A stretch of 64,000 bases of DNA from Proteus terrae subsp. cibarius (GTDB lineage: Bacteria > Pseudomonadota > Gammaproteobacteria > Enterobacterales > Enterobacteriaceae), in contig NZ_CP047349.1 of assembly GCF_011045835.1 (NCBI RefSeq), forward strand, positions 682,001 to 746,000, written 5' to 3'. Below the pieces are notes generated by a model. That model saw only the letters and a list, made by a program, of their open reading frames with translations. It was not told the origin of the DNA and did no database searches. Both the position numbers and the translations under genes were made by a program. Positions 31,238 through 40,819 of the stretch are shown here, in pieces; position 1 is the first letter of the stretch; each line of letters begins with the position of its first letter.

Positions 31238-31999
31238 TCAGAAGTTATATTTCAAGCTATATACAATGCCATCTTGCAGAAAACTCTCTCCTAGCTTTTT
31301 ATAAGCATAACGATACTGAATTCCAGTAGTGATAGATGTTGTCGGATGCCACCAAATGGCTAAAGCGCCATTAATGCCATTTTTACCTCCATTGCCATAA
31401 CGTTTGTGTCGTTGGAATTCCATTTCATGCCAGTTTGTTAGGCTAAATTTTTGATTTTTTATATTAAAATCATATCCAGCAACCCAACCAGCCACATAAC
31501 CGTTGTTACCTGAATATTTAGATTGATCGACATAATGAAGGGCAATAAAAGGTTTAAACCATAAATTAGCAATTTGTGTGTTATAGCCAAAGCCGTAAAG
31601 TGTATTTACTTCATGGAAGTTACCACCATATTTTTTACCAGGGAGTGACCATGTACCGTAAACATGTCCGTATAGATTGAAATGACTTTCACCTAAATAA
31701 ATGCGGCTTGTTGCTTTAACGGTATAACGTTGATTATCACCCGGTTGCGCTTTTCGAGGATTAAATGGATTTTCAAGATCAAAAAAGCCGTAAAACTCAC
31801 CCCATGAAAAGTTAGCGCCACCTTCAAGTTCTAAATAGGCAAAATCATCTTTATGAGAAGATTGCCCTGTTTTGTGTGTTGTATGTGTTGTCCAATCCAA
31901 GTAGTTAATACTAGCGCTTGCAAATCCTCCTAAATAGCTTGCCTGAGAAGGTAAAGAGAATGTTGTTGCGATGACAAATAAAAATGATTTTTTGATCAT
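31238..31999 (-). CDS. Tsx-like outer membrane channel protein (OmpK/Tsx family)
   Basis: This is a 253-residue precursor with a signal peptide (MIKKSFLFVIATTFSLPSQA before SYLGG). The mature part alternates aromatic and polar residues as in beta barrels and ends in the C-terminal Phe (SLKYNF) typical of outer-membrane proteins. Features such as INYLDWT near the N-terminus, FAYLELEGGANFSWGEFYGFFDLENPF and the NLWFKPFIALHYVDQ strand match the nucleoside-channel Tsx/OmpK family. The substrate is not evident; nucleosides are the family precedent. It is a single gene between cyo and dbpA, with its own terminator. The subfamily is uncertain. Confidence 0.8.
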   Translation of the reverse strand: MIKKSFLFVIATTFSLPSQASYLGGFASASINYLDWTTHTTHKTGQSSHKDDFAYLELEGGANFSWGEFYGFFDLENPFNPRKAQPGDNQRYTVKATSRIYLGESHFNLYGHVYGTWSLPGKKYGGNFHEVNTLYGFGYNTQIANLWFKPFIALHYVDQSKYSGNNGYVAGWVAGYDFNIKNQKFSLTNWHEMEFQRHKRYGNGGKNGINGALAIWWHPTTSITTGIQYRYAYKKLGESFLQDGIVYSLKYNF

Positions 32000-32366
32000 A
32001 AATTATCCCGATGGCTTATGGCCAATTATGGTTGCGGTGAATGTTCAGTTTTTCTTTTTTATTAGAATAATAAACTATAAAAATCCTTTTTATAGAAATT
32101 TGAGTTTAAAATAAGATCTATTTCTAGAATTTTGATATTAGTTTAAAAAATGAGAAATTTTGTATTTTTTTATTTTATTTTTTGAATTAATAGCAAAAAT
32201 AAAAAAGGAGTTTTTGATAAGAAGAGGAAATTTAAGGAGATAATGATAGAAAATGGCTCTTAGATGAAAAAGTAATATGAACAGCGTAAAAATACCTCAC
32301 GACACGGGAATAAAGGGATAGTATCATTAACCCATATTCGTTTTTATCTTACTTGGAATTTTCATT
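32000..32366. other. Intergenic region Tsx-like gene to dbpA
   Basis: Very AT-rich, about 367 bases between divergent genes. It must hold both promoters, but I cannot pick convincing hexamers. An AAGGAG followed by ATG near 32242 opens only six codons. No RNA gene is recognised. Confidence 0.5.
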
Positions 32367-33752
32367 GTGACCTCATTTGCTGAACTTAACGCACTTCCTA
32401 CTGAACAACTCGCTAACCTTAATGAATTGGGTTATCTCACTATGACTCCAGTTCAAGAAGCTGCTTTGCCCGCCATTCTTGAAGGAAAAGACGTTCGAGC
32501 TCAAGCAAAAACAGGTAGTGGTAAAACAGCTGCTTTTGGTTTGGGTGTTTTGCAACATATTGATGCAAAACAATTTAATACCCAATCACTTATTTTATGC
32601 CCAACGCGAGAACTTGCTGATCAAGTTGCAAATGAATTACGTCGCCTTGCTCGTTATCTTCCCAATATCAAAGTACTGACACTGTGTGGTGGTGTTCCAT
32701 TTAGCATCCAGCGTGATTCATTAATTCATGCTGCACATATTATTGTTGCAACGCCGGGTAGATTACTTGATCACATAAGAAAAGAGACTGTTACTTTAGA
32801 TGATGTGAAAACATTGGTATTGGATGAAGCAGACAGAATGTTGGATATGGGATTTTTTGATGATATCAACGACATTATTTCTCGTATACCAACCGCACGT
32901 CAAACATTGCTCTTTTCTGCAACTTGGCCAAATGAGATCGCAGCAATTAGCCGTAAAATCCAGAAAAATCCAGTCACTATTGAGATAAACTCTGTTGATG
33001 AACTTCCGGCGGTTGAACAGCAGTTTTATGAAATATCTCGTCATGGAAAAATAGGATTACTGCAAAAACTTTTAAGTCGTGAGCAACCAGCTTCTTGTGT
33101 GGTGTTTTGTAACACGAAACGAGATTGTCAAGATGTGTATGAAACACTGACAGAAAGCAACCAAAGTGTACTTGCTTTACACGGCGATATGGAACAAAGA
33201 GAGCGTGACCAAACGCTTATTCGCTTTGCTAATGGGAGTTGTCGTGTATTAGTAGCAACAGATGTTGCTGCTCGAGGACTAGATATTAAAGCGTTAGAAA
33301 TGGTGATTAACTACGAATTATCGTGGGATCCTGAAGTGCATGTTCACCGGATCGGTCGTACAGCTAGAGCGGGCGAAAGTGGATTGGCTATTAGCTTTTG
33401 CGCACCAGAAGAAATTCAGCGAGCTAATGCGCTAGAAGAGATGCTTCATATGAAGATAAATTGGTTACCAGTACCAACTGGGCTACAAATTACGCCTCTT
33501 GAAGCAACAATGGCAACATTATGTATTGATGGTGGTAAAAAAGCCAAAATGCGTCCGGGTGATATTTTAGGCGCATTAACGGGCGATATGGGTTTCAATG
33601 GTGCCGACATTGGTAAAATTATGATTAACCCAACACATGCTTACGTTGCCGTAAAACAATCTATCGCCAAACAAGTTTGGAAACAGCTACAACAAGGTAA
33701 AATCAAAGGTAAAATCAAAGGTAAAGCGGTAAAAGTAAGATTGTTTAGATAA
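32367..33752 (+). CDS. dbpA: ATP-dependent RNA helicase DbpA
   Basis: DbpA is a DEAD-box helicase that acts late in 50S ribosome assembly and is activated by hairpin 92 of 23S rRNA. The product has 461 residues from a GTG start. All helicase motifs are present: AKTGSGKT, PTRELA, TPGRLLDH, DEADR, SAT, VVFCNTKRDC, ATDVAARGLD and HRIGRTARAG. The C-terminal RNA-binding domain contains LCIDGGKKAKMRPGDILGALTG. The extreme C-terminus has a small duplication, GKIKGKIKGK, from a 12-base tandem repeat (33696-33719). Confidence 0.97.
   Translation: MTSFAELNALPTEQLANLNELGYLTMTPVQEAALPAILEGKDVRAQAKTGSGKTAAFGLGVLQHIDAKQFNTQSLILCPTRELADQVANELRRLARYLPNIKVLTLCGGVPFSIQRDSLIHAAHIIVATPGRLLDHIRKETVTLDDVKTLVLDEADRMLDMGFFDDINDIISRIPTARQTLLFSATWPNEIAAISRKIQKNPVTIEINSVDELPAVEQQFYEISRHGKIGLLQKLLSREQPASCVVFCNTKRDCQDVYETLTESNQSVLALHGDMEQRERDQTLIRFANGSCRVLVATDVAARGLDIKALEMVINYELSWDPEVHVHRIGRTARAGESGLAISFCAPEEIQRANALEEMLHMKINWLPVPTGLQITPLEATMATLCIDGGKKAKMRPGDILGALTGDMGFNGADIGKIMINPTHAYVAVKQSIAKQVWKQLQQGKIKGKIKGKAVKVRLFR
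33696..33719 (+). repeat. 12-bp in-frame tandem repeat in dbpA
   Basis: GGTAAAATCAAA occurs twice in direct succession and is followed by a partial third copy (GGTAAA). It encodes repeated Gly-Lys-Ile-Lys in the basic tail of DbpA. E. coli DbpA has a single unit here. Confidence 0.85.
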
Positions 33753-33771
33753 ATTCTCTTTACAAGAATGC

Positions 33772-33800
33772 AAAAGGACAGCTTAAGCTGTCCTTTTTTA
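33772..33800. terminator. Bidirectional terminator dbpA/ampG
   Basis: AAAAGGACAGC, loop TTAA, GCTGTCCTTTTTT between convergent dbpA and ampG. Confidence 0.92.
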
Positions 33801-33828
33801 TGGTGCATATTTTAAGAGGGTAATAAAA

Positions 33829-35349
33829 TTAATATGTTGTTTTCTTAAGGGCTAAATAATCTAAGATTGTGCCAAAGACAAGGCTTATCGCACCAATAAT
33901 AACACCGTATAAAAAGAGTGTTGAAGCCCAAGAACTTAATCTATTAGTATCTATTGACTGAATAAAATCAACAGATTGGAATATTTCTAAAGTCGGTAGT
34001 GAATTTGTAATAACAAGAATTAAACTACAAATAAAGAAGAAAACAGTCAGCATCAAACCATAAATAGCAAAACGGTACTGTTTAATAAATAAAGTTCTTC
34101 TAAGGAATTCACCTGTTTTTTGTGTATAAATAAGTGTATTTTTCGAAATTAACAACAAGATAAGACCAGGTACAGCAGCAATAATAGAAAAAAGATAAAA
34201 TGCTTCCCAACCGTGGCTTTCAACATACCAGCCTGCAACGGGGCCTACATAAACACGACCAATGGCAGAGAGAGCTGAGAGTAACGCAAATTGTGTTGCT
34301 GAAAAGGAAAGATGACAAAGAGTCATTAAGAGGGCAACAAACGCAGCTGTTCCCATTCCCCCACAAATATTTTCAAATGCAACTACCGCACCCATGCTAT
34401 AAATACTTTGCTCAGAAACAGCTAAATACCAATAACCAATATTTGAACCACCTTGCAAAATACCAAAAATCATCAGCGCTTTAAATAAACTCCAACGGCG
34501 CATTAATAAGCCACCTAGTAATGCCCCAACAATAGTGGCTGCAAGTCCAAGTGTTTTATTCACTAATCCTACTTCACCGGCATCAAATCCAGCACCGCGA
34601 ATAAGAAAGGTGGTACTTAAACTTAGGGCAAAGGCATCACCCATTTTATACAGCACAATAAGCAGTAAAATTAGCCAAGCATTATTGCGAGAGAAGAATT
34701 CATATAAAGGCTCAATAACAGCTTCATAGAGTGTACGTGGTGGCTTTACGGCGGTTTCTGGCTCTTGAGCAAGTAATGTGGCGATAATACCAATCCCCAT
34801 TAAGGCAGCCATTAACCAGTACATGTTTTGCCAGCCAATATATTTATCAGCTAACCAAAGCGCCATTCCTCCTGAAACAAGCATTGCTATGCGATAGCCT
34901 AATACAGAAACGGCAGCACCAGTACCACGCTCATCTGCTTTTAATATATCTGTTTTATAGGCATCAAAAACAATGTCTTGTGAAGCAGAACAAAAGGCAA
35001 CGATGACTGCTAGAGAAGCAAGCCACCATAAATGCTCATTAGGATTTAGAAATCCCATCCCTGCAATACCAATCACTAACCCTATTTGAGTGAGCAACAT
35101 CCATCCTCGGCGACGGCCAAGAAAAGAAGGGGTATAGCGATCCATAAAAGGTGACCAAAGGAATTTAAAAACATAGGCTTGTCCCACCAATGAGAAAAAA
35201 CCAATGGTTTTTAAATCGATATCTTCTACTGTCATCCATGCTTGTAATGTACCCGCGGTTAACGCCAGAGGTAATCCAGAAGTAAAGCCAAGTAATAGAA
35301 GAATAAATGATTTATACCAAGTGGTTTGTTTGAAGGCGGGCTGAACCAT
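33829..35349 (-). CDS. ampG: Muropeptide permease AmpG
   Basis: AmpG imports GlcNAc-anhydroMurNAc peptides released from the cell wall for recycling. It is also the entry point of the signal that induces AmpC beta-lactamase where ampR/ampC exist. The 506-residue product has about 14 membrane segments. Conserved segments are GFTSGLPLALTAGTLQAWMTVE, FLWSPFMDRYTP, GRRRGWMLLTQ, CSASQDIVFDAYKTD and SALSAIGRVYVGPVAGW. It lies 56 bases after yajG, the same pairing as in E. coli, with a hairpin between them. Confidence 0.97.
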   Translation of the reverse strand: MVQPAFKQTTWYKSFILLLLGFTSGLPLALTAGTLQAWMTVEDIDLKTIGFFSLVGQAYVFKFLWSPFMDRYTPSFLGRRRGWMLLTQIGLVIGIAGMGFLNPNEHLWWLASLAVIVAFCSASQDIVFDAYKTDILKADERGTGAAVSVLGYRIAMLVSGGMALWLADKYIGWQNMYWLMAALMGIGIIATLLAQEPETAVKPPRTLYEAVIEPLYEFFSRNNAWLILLLIVLYKMGDAFALSLSTTFLIRGAGFDAGEVGLVNKTLGLAATIVGALLGGLLMRRWSLFKALMIFGILQGGSNIGYWYLAVSEQSIYSMGAVVAFENICGGMGTAAFVALLMTLCHLSFSATQFALLSALSAIGRVYVGPVAGWYVESHGWEAFYLFSIIAAVPGLILLLISKNTLIYTQKTGEFLRRTLFIKQYRFAIYGLMLTVFFFICSLILVITNSLPTLEIFQSVDFIQSIDTNRLSSWASTLFLYGVIIGAISLVFGTILDYLALKKTTY

Positions 35350-35365
35350 GCAAAAATTCCTTTCA

Positions 35366-35391
35366 ACGACCTGTTTGAAACAACAGGTCGT
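35366..35391 (-). terminator. Hairpin between yajG and ampG
   Basis: ACGACCTGTT (35366-35375) and AACAGGTCGT (35382-35391) form a perfect 10-bp stem. The minus-strand tail is TGAAAGGAATTTTTG. It is probably an attenuator or mRNA-stabilising stem within yajG-ampG. Confidence 0.55.
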
Positions 35392-35405
35392 TTATTCTAA
35401 TAAAA

Positions 35406-35984
35406 TTAACGGGCGTTAGATTTGATAAATTGACTGACTGAAGCGTCTTTTGCCATATCGTTAACGAGTTCACTTAAGACATTGTTAATCGCAGCGGCAA
35501 TTTTCTCATTAGTTGCACCAAATGGACCTTGAACATTGTAGCTAGTACGGAATGTTTTGGTATTAGAACTGCCATTCGGTAAGGTGACGATAATTGAAAT
35601 ATCCGCTTTTGCACTGATATTATGACGAACACTTCCTTCACCTACATCTGCATTGAGTTTATTGATAACAATAATCACATCAGCAGAAGCCGGGGAACCT
35701 ATCATAAAACCACGGGCTGTCATTTGTTTTTGTAAAACTTCTTGCATTAAAAATGCAATATCACGAGTTGGAACAAGGGCTTCTAATTTACCGTTACGGT
35801 TGATTTCCGCTAAGTTTTTTGATGCACGTTTGTCTTGGCTTGAAATGTTCAGTGAAATAGGGCGCATTGTTGGATCCGCGGCAGGAACTGACATCACAGG
35901 CTCAATAGATAATTTGTTACTAGGAGTTGCACAACCTGAAAGCAGAGTTAATGCAAAAACAGCACAGAGTAAATTTTTAATCAT
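35406..35984 (-). CDS. yajG: YajG family lipoprotein
   Basis: The product is a 192-residue lipoprotein starting at ATG 35984 (MIKNLLCAVFALTLLSGCATP), with lipobox LLSGC at residues 14-18. An upstream in-frame ATG at 36038 would bury the signal sequence. The conserved segment LVPTRDIAFLMQEVLQKQMTARGFM and the end SQFIKSNAR match E. coli YajG. The function is not established; it neighbours ampG, which may hint at envelope work. It is divergent from bolA. Confidence 0.94.
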   Translation of the reverse strand: MIKNLLCAVFALTLLSGCATPSNKLSIEPVMSVPAADPTMRPISLNISSQDKRASKNLAEINRNGKLEALVPTRDIAFLMQEVLQKQMTARGFMIGSPASADVIIVINKLNADVGEGSVRHNISAKADISIIVTLPNGSSNTKTFRTSYNVQGPFGATNEKIAAAINNVLSELVNDMAKDASVSQFIKSNAR

Positions 35985-36271
35985 GAGGTAATCTCGGTTA
36001 AATATGTCTGTTGTGTTAACAAGTAGAATAGGCTTCAAACTTTAGCCTATCATACCACTGCTGATAGGTTGCTAATATCCCCTTAGCGAACGAAATTATC
36101 TGATTTTATCAATTGATTTTATTTCAAATTACTCTCGTTTTTACTCATGTATTTGACAATATTCGGTCAATAGTTTTACTCAAGATGAAAAATAAGCGAT
36201 TATCATCAGCAAAATTAAAAAGAATAAGCTCATCATTTCGTATTGATAAAGACTAAATCAATATAGTCTGG

Positions 36272-36302
36272 TTGACTTATTTTTTATTCGCCATGGTATA
36301 AA
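36272..36302 (+). promoter_or_regulatory. Candidate bolA promoter
   Basis: TTGACT (36272-36277) and TATAAA (36297-36302) with a long 19-base spacer, about 22 bases before the bolA ATG. In E. coli bolA is driven by a stationary-phase promoter; nothing here proves sigma factor choice. Confidence 0.4.
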
Positions 36303-36324
36303 GGCTAGAGTATTAGGGGCAGAG

Positions 36325-36639
36325 ATGATCCGTGATGATATTGAGAATAAGCTGATTTCACGCTTTTCACCGCATTTTTTACAAGTAATAAACGAAAGCC
36401 ATCGCCATAATGTGCCCGAAGGCTCTGAAAGCCACTTTAAAGTCATTATCGTTAGTGATGATTTTAATGAAAAACGTAGTGTTTCGCGCCATCGTGATGT
36501 GTACCAAACATTAGCTCATGAAATGGAAAATGGTGTTCATGCATTAGCATTACACACATTTACTTTGAGCGAATGGAATGAACAACAGGATAAAGCATTA
36601 CGCTCTCCTGGGTGTCGTGGCGGAAGCCAAGAAGATTAA
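36325..36639 (+). CDS. bolA: BolA transcriptional regulator / morphogene
   Basis: BolA is a stress and stationary-phase protein affecting cell shape and biofilm; it pairs with monothiol glutaredoxin. The product is 104 residues, against 105 in E. coli, beginning MIRDDIENKLISRF. The class II KH-like fold includes ESHRHNVPEGSESHFKVIIVSD, with the conserved His, and VHALALHTFT. It is monocistronic upstream of tig, as in enterics. Confidence 0.96.
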   Translation: MIRDDIENKLISRFSPHFLQVINESHRHNVPEGSESHFKVIIVSDDFNEKRSVSRHRDVYQTLAHEMENGVHALALHTFTLSEWNEQQDKALRSPGCRGGSQED

Positions 36640-36960
36640 CAACCTTATCGTTAATCGTGAGTAAATAGATCCTAAGATGCGTATTTTTTGTTCTTTATAG
36701 AGGAAAAAAGGGGCGAGTTGCTCGATTTTATGAAAAAATTGAGGAATAAAACGGCTCTTTCTCGACTCAACCCCTCTAGATCGTTATAATGTCGCGTCTA
36801 ATTTTCAGTAAGGTTTCGGGATGCTTCTGATATCAGGGATCCTCGTTTTTTTAAATGTGGCGGCCCCGGTTCTGAAAGGAAAATAAACCTAAACATGTCA
36901 ATATCATGTTAGTTTCCTTTAAAGTAGACCGAGCACTAAAACTTATTTTGAGGTAACAAG
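36640..36960. other. bolA-tig intergenic region
   Basis: About 320 bases with the tig promoter (listed separately). The 170-base untranslated leader predicted from it contains GGCGGCCCCGG and several weak stems. No coding frame is seen. Confidence 0.5.
36762..36790 (+). promoter_or_regulatory. Sigma70 promoter for tig
   Basis: TCGACT (36762-36767), 17-base spacer, perfect TATAAT (36785-36790). It would give a leader of about 165 bases before tig. Confidence 0.72.
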
Positions 36961-38265
36961 ATGCAAGTTTCTGTTGAAACGACTCAAGGCCTAGGGCGTC
37001 GTGTCACAATCACCGTACCAGCCGCTGATATCCAAACTGCTGTAGACAGTGAACTGAAAAAAGCTGCTAAAACTGTTCGCATTGATGGTTTCCGTAAAGG
37101 TCACGTTCCAATGTCAATGGTTAAACAGCGTTATGGTATGTCAGTACTGAATGATGTTCTGGGTGACCTGATGCAGCGTAATTTCATTAACGCTATTATC
37201 GAAAACAAAGTAAACCCAGTTGGCGCACCTGACTACAAACCAGAGCAATACAAAGAAGGTGAAGACTTTGTTTACTCTGTAGAATTCGAAGTTTTCCCAG
37301 AAATCGAACTGAAAGATCTGGAAAGCATTGAAGTTGTAAAACCTGTTGTTACTGTTAAAGACGAAGACGTTGATAACATGTTAGAAACACTGCGTAAGCA
37401 ACAAGCAGAGTGGAAAGACAAAGACGGCGAAGTTGCAGCAGAAGATCGCGTAACTGTTGATTTCAACGGTTCTATTGACGGTGAAGAATTTGAAGGCGGA
37501 AAAGCTGAAGATTTCGTACTGGCAATGGGTCAAGGTCGTATGATCCCAGGTTTCGAAGAAGGCGTTATTGGTCATAAAGCTGGAGAAGAATTCACAATTG
37601 ATGTGACTTTCCCAGAAGATTACCACGCTGAGAACCTGAAAGGTAAAAAAGCACAATTCGCTATCAACCTGAAAAAAGTTGAAGAGCGTGAACTGCCAGA
37701 ATTAACTGAAGAGTTCATCAAGCGTTTTGGTATTGCTGATGGTTCTGTTGATGGTTTACGTGCTGAAGTACGTAAAAACATGGAACGTGAACTGAAAAAT
37801 GCAATCCGTACTCGTGTTAAATCACAAGTTATTGATGGCTTAGTTAAAGCAAACGAAGTTGACGTACCAGCAGCCGCTGTTGACAGCGAAATCGAAGTTC
37901 TGCAACGTCAAGCTGCTCAACGTTTTGGTGGCGACGAGAAACAAGCTCTGCAATTACCACGTGAATTGTTCGAAGAACAAGCTAAACGTCGTGTAATCGT
38001 TGGATTACTGTTAGGTGAAGTGATCAATAGTAATGAACTGAAAGCAGAAGACGATCGTGTTAATGCACTGATCGACGAAATGGCTTCAGCTTACGAAGAT
38101 CCATCAGAAGTTGTTGAGTTCTACAACAAGAATGAACAACTGATGAACAACATCCGTAATCTTGCGTTAGAAGAGCAAGCGGTAGAAAAAATCTTAGCAA
38201 ATGCTAAAGTAACTGAAAAAGAAACTAACTTCACTGAACTGATGAACGAAGTTCAAATGGGTTAA
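36961..38265 (+). CDS. tig: Trigger factor
   Basis: Trigger factor is the ribosome-bound chaperone that meets nascent chains near the exit tunnel protein L23. The 434-residue product starts [20 protein letters not shown]. It carries the ribosome-docking signature GFRKGHVP near residue 44, an FKBP-type prolyl isomerase domain (about 150-245, [16 protein letters not shown]), and a helical C-terminal chaperone domain. AGGTAAC precedes ATG. It is upstream of clpP with a strong terminator between. Confidence 0.98.
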   Translation: MQVSVETTQGLGRRVTITVPAADIQTAVDSELKKAAKTVRIDGFRKGHVPMSMVKQRYGMSVLNDVLGDLMQRNFINAIIENKVNPVGAPDYKPEQYKEGEDFVYSVEFEVFPEIELKDLESIEVVKPVVTVKDEDVDNMLETLRKQQAEWKDKDGEVAAEDRVTVDFNGSIDGEEFEGGKAEDFVLAMGQGRMIPGFEEGVIGHKAGEEFTIDVTFPEDYHAENLKGKKAQFAINLKKVEERELPELTEEFIKRFGIADGSVDGLRAEVRKNMERELKNAIRTRVKSQVIDGLVKANEVDVPAAAVDSEIEVLQRQAAQRFGGDEKQALQLPRELFEEQAKRRVIVGLLLGEVINSNELKAEDDRVNALIDEMASAYEDPSEVVEFYNKNEQLMNNIRNLALEEQAVEKILANAKVTEKETNFTELMNEVQMG

Positions 38266-38293
38266 TTCTTAACCGCGAATATCGGTTTTAAGC

Positions 38294-38325
38294 AAAAACC
38301 CGTGGTTTTTACCACGGGTTTTTTT
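38294..38325 (+). terminator. Terminator after tig
   Basis: AACCCGTGG (38297-38305) pairs with CCACGGGTT (38312-38320), preceded by A and followed by a run of seven T. Confidence 0.93.
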
Positions 38326-38354
38326 CAGTTTGTATATATTTATCAAATTTTGCC

Positions 38355-38384
38355 TTGAAATTTGAGCGATTATCTCCAGATAAT
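38355..38384 (+). promoter_or_regulatory. Candidate clpP promoter
   Basis: TTGAAA (38355-38360), 18-base spacer, GATAAT (38379-38384). CCTTGAAA also resembles a heat-shock sigma32 -35 element, but a CCCCAT-type -10 is not clear. Confidence 0.5.
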
Positions 38385-38522
38385 TCTATATTCTCTTTAT
38401 CACTCCTCGCGAGGCGCCTTGAATGTCTTGTGAGAGATTAGATCATTAGAAATGGTCATGATCAATTATCTCAAGTAAAATTGTTGTCATTGGCACCAAT
38501 AAGAATGCAATAGGAGACAGAC

Positions 38523-39146
38523 ATGTCATTTAACGACACACAGGAACAATTCGCACCTAATATGGCTCTGGTGCCGATGGTTATAGAGCAAACTTCGCGA
38601 GGAGAGCGTTCTTACGACATTTACTCACGTTTATTAAAAGAACGTATTATTTTCCTGACTGGCCAAGTTGAAGATCACATGGCTAATCTTATCGTTGCTC
38701 AAATGCTATTTTTAGAAGCAGAAAACCCAGAGAAAGACATCAACCTGTATATCAACTCACCAGGTGGTGTAATTACTGCGGGTATGTCTATCTATGACAC
38801 CATGCAGTATATCAAAGCAGATGTTAGTACAATTTGTATGGGTCAAGCGTGTTCAATGGGCGCTTTCTTACTATCTGCTGGTGCGAAAGGTAAACGTATT
38901 TGCTTACCTAACTCTCGTGTGATGATCCACCAACCGTTAGGTGGTTACCAAGGTCAAGCAACAGATATTCAAATTCATGCTCAAGAAATTTTGAAAGTAA
39001 AATCCCGTATGAATGAGCTAATGGCTCAACATACAGGTAAATCTATTGAAGAAATAGAAAGAGACACTGAGCGTGATCGTTTCTTATCCGCTAACGAAGC
39101 GTTAGAATACGGATTAGTGGATAAAGTCTATACTCAACGTAGCTAA
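38523..39146 (+). CDS. clpP: ATP-dependent Clp protease proteolytic subunit
   Basis: ClpP forms the 14-subunit serine-protease chamber served by ClpX and ClpA. The 207 residues equal the E. coli precursor. Catalytic Ser111 lies in GQACSMGAF and His136 in [11 protein letters not shown]. The Asp of the triad lies in the segment [18 protein letters not shown]. An N-terminal propeptide precedes [10 protein letters not shown]. The residue before the active Ser is Cys, where E. coli has Ala. It lies 142 bases upstream of clpX. Confidence 0.98.
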   Translation: MSFNDTQEQFAPNMALVPMVIEQTSRGERSYDIYSRLLKERIIFLTGQVEDHMANLIVAQMLFLEAENPEKDINLYINSPGGVITAGMSIYDTMQYIKADVSTICMGQACSMGAFLLSAGAKGKRICLPNSRVMIHQPLGGYQGQATDIQIHAQEILKVKSRMNELMAQHTGKSIEEIERDTERDRFLSANEALEYGLVDKVYTQRS

Positions 39147-39288
39147 TCATTGTACGTTGTAATAGCAACTGAATTAATACGTTTCCTTTGTTGATCAATA
39201 ATGCAAAGGAAGCGGCCATCAATATTTATGTAAAAAGACTTTCTTCTTCTTATAAACGATAAGAGGAATAACTAAGTGAGGTTGACTG

Positions 39289-40560
39289 ATGACAGATAAG
39301 CGCAAAGATAGCTCCGGGAAGCTTCTGTATTGCTCTTTCTGCGGTAAAAGCCAGCATGAAGTAAAAAAATTGATCGCTGGTCCGTCGGTTTATATCTGTG
39401 ATGAATGTGTTGATCTTTGTGTTGATATCATTCGTGAGGAAATAAAAGAACTGGCACCTCATCATGAACGCAGTGAATTGCCAACGCCACATGAAATCCG
39501 TAAGCACCTTGATGACTATGTTATCGGTCAGGAATTGGCTAAAAAAGTTTTGGCTGTTGCCGTTTATAACCACTATAAGCGTCTGCGTAATGGCGATAAG
39601 GCCAATGGTGTTGAGCTAGGGAAAAGTAATATTTTGCTGATTGGCCCTACTGGTAGCGGTAAAACGTTATTAGCAGAGACATTAGCACGCTACCTTGATG
39701 TTCCTTTTACTATGGCAGATGCCACAACGCTGACAGAAGCGGGTTATGTGGGTGAAGATGTTGAAAACATCATTCAAAAACTGCTACAAAAATGCGATTA
39801 CGATGTGCAAAAAGCACAACGTGGTATTGTTTATATTGATGAAATTGACAAGATCACTCGTAAATCTGAAAACCCATCAATCACTCGTGATGTGTCTGGT
39901 GAAGGTGTACAGCAAGCATTATTGAAATTAGTTGAAGGCACAGTGGCTTCTGTTCCTCCTCAAGGTGGACGTAAGCACCCACAACAAGAGTTTTTACAAG
40001 TAGATACTTCTAAGATCCTCTTTATCTGTGGTGGTGCATTTGCAGGGCTCGATAAAGTTGTTGCACAGCGTTTAAATACACATTCAGGTATTGGTTTTGG
40101 CGCAGAAGTTAAAAGCCAAAATGAGAAAGCTAGCGAAGGTGAATTATTAGCCCAAGTTGAGCCAGAAGATCTGATTAAATTTGGTCTTATCCCTGAATTT
40201 ATTGGTCGTTTACCTGTTGTTGCAACGCTAGGCGAGTTAAACGAAGAAGCATTAATCCAAATCTTACAAGAACCTAAAAATGCACTGACTAAGCAATATC
40301 AGGCATTATTTAAATTAGAAGGTGTGGATTTAGAATTCCGTAAGGAAGCGCTGACTGCAATTGCGAAAAAAGCTATGGTACGTAAAACAGGTGCTCGTGG
40401 TTTACGTTCAATTGTTGAAGCAGCATTACTTGATACGATGTATGACCTTCCTTCATTTGAAAATGCAGAAAAAGTGGTCATTGATGAAGGCGTTATTAAT
40501 GGAAAATCTGAGCCACTGGTTATTTATAGCCAGCCAGAAAATCAGGCCTCAGGTGAATAA
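39289..40560 (+). CDS. clpX: ATP-dependent Clp protease ATP-binding subunit ClpX
   Basis: ClpX is the AAA+ unfoldase that selects substrates and feeds ClpP. The 423-residue product has the N-terminal zinc-binding domain (CSFCGKSQ... CDEC), Walker [13 protein letters not shown] and pore loop AGYVGEDVE. It also has Walker [10 protein letters not shown], the ClpP-docking IGF loop in [10 protein letters not shown], and the sensor-2 GARGLRS. The start ATG 39289 follows GAGGTTGACTG. It is part of the tig/clpP/clpX/lon cluster. Confidence 0.98.
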   Translation: MTDKRKDSSGKLLYCSFCGKSQHEVKKLIAGPSVYICDECVDLCVDIIREEIKELAPHHERSELPTPHEIRKHLDDYVIGQELAKKVLAVAVYNHYKRLRNGDKANGVELGKSNILLIGPTGSGKTLLAETLARYLDVPFTMADATTLTEAGYVGEDVENIIQKLLQKCDYDVQKAQRGIVYIDEIDKITRKSENPSITRDVSGEGVQQALLKLVEGTVASVPPQGGRKHPQQEFLQVDTSKILFICGGAFAGLDKVVAQRLNTHSGIGFGAEVKSQNEKASEGELLAQVEPEDLIKFGLIPEFIGRLPVVATLGELNEEALIQILQEPKNALTKQYQALFKLEGVDLEFRKEALTAIAKKAMVRKTGARGLRSIVEAALLDTMYDLPSFENAEKVVIDEGVINGKSEPLVIYSQPENQASGE

Positions 40561-40653
40561 TGCATCGTAATTTGGCAATGTCTCTTGTCTGACATTATCT
40601 AGTTTTCTCTCAAAATAAGAGAGAAATTTAAGATAAAGCGCGCCAACGCAATA

Positions 40654-40688
40654 AAAATGAGGGAATTTTCCCTCATTTTGTTTTTTTA
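40654..40688 (+). terminator. Terminator after clpX
   Basis: AAAATGAGGG (40654-40663), loop AATTTT, CCCTCATTTT (40670-40679), then GTTTTTTT. Confidence 0.92.
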
Positions 40689-40701
40689 ATGGGTAATGCT
40701 A

Positions 40702-40728
40702 TTGAATGTCAGAAAAGTGCCCTTATAT
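40702..40728 (+). promoter_or_regulatory. Heat-shock (sigma32)-like promoter of lon
   Basis: TTGAAT (40702-40707) followed after 12 bases by CCCTTATAT (40720-40728). This closely resembles the layout of the E. coli lon heat-shock promoter (TTGAAT with CCCCATAT). A sigma70-like TTGACA at 40732-40737 with a poor -10 follows. Confidence 0.6.
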
Positions 40729-40819
40729 ATTTTGACAATCCGTGGAATTAATTTTATTTGGTAACATGCGAATAAAATTACCTGTAAAAGCGTTAAGCTA
40801 AAAACGAAGAGAGAGCTCT

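Noticed and set aside
35653..35991. 112-codon + strand frame opposite yajG
   Set aside because: Shadow of the yajG lipoprotein gene; no independent support.
39183..39211. Hairpin TTCCTTTG/CAAAGGAA between clpP and clpX
   Set aside because: Weak stem with a 13-base loop and no T-run; not supported as a terminator, though it could attenuate.
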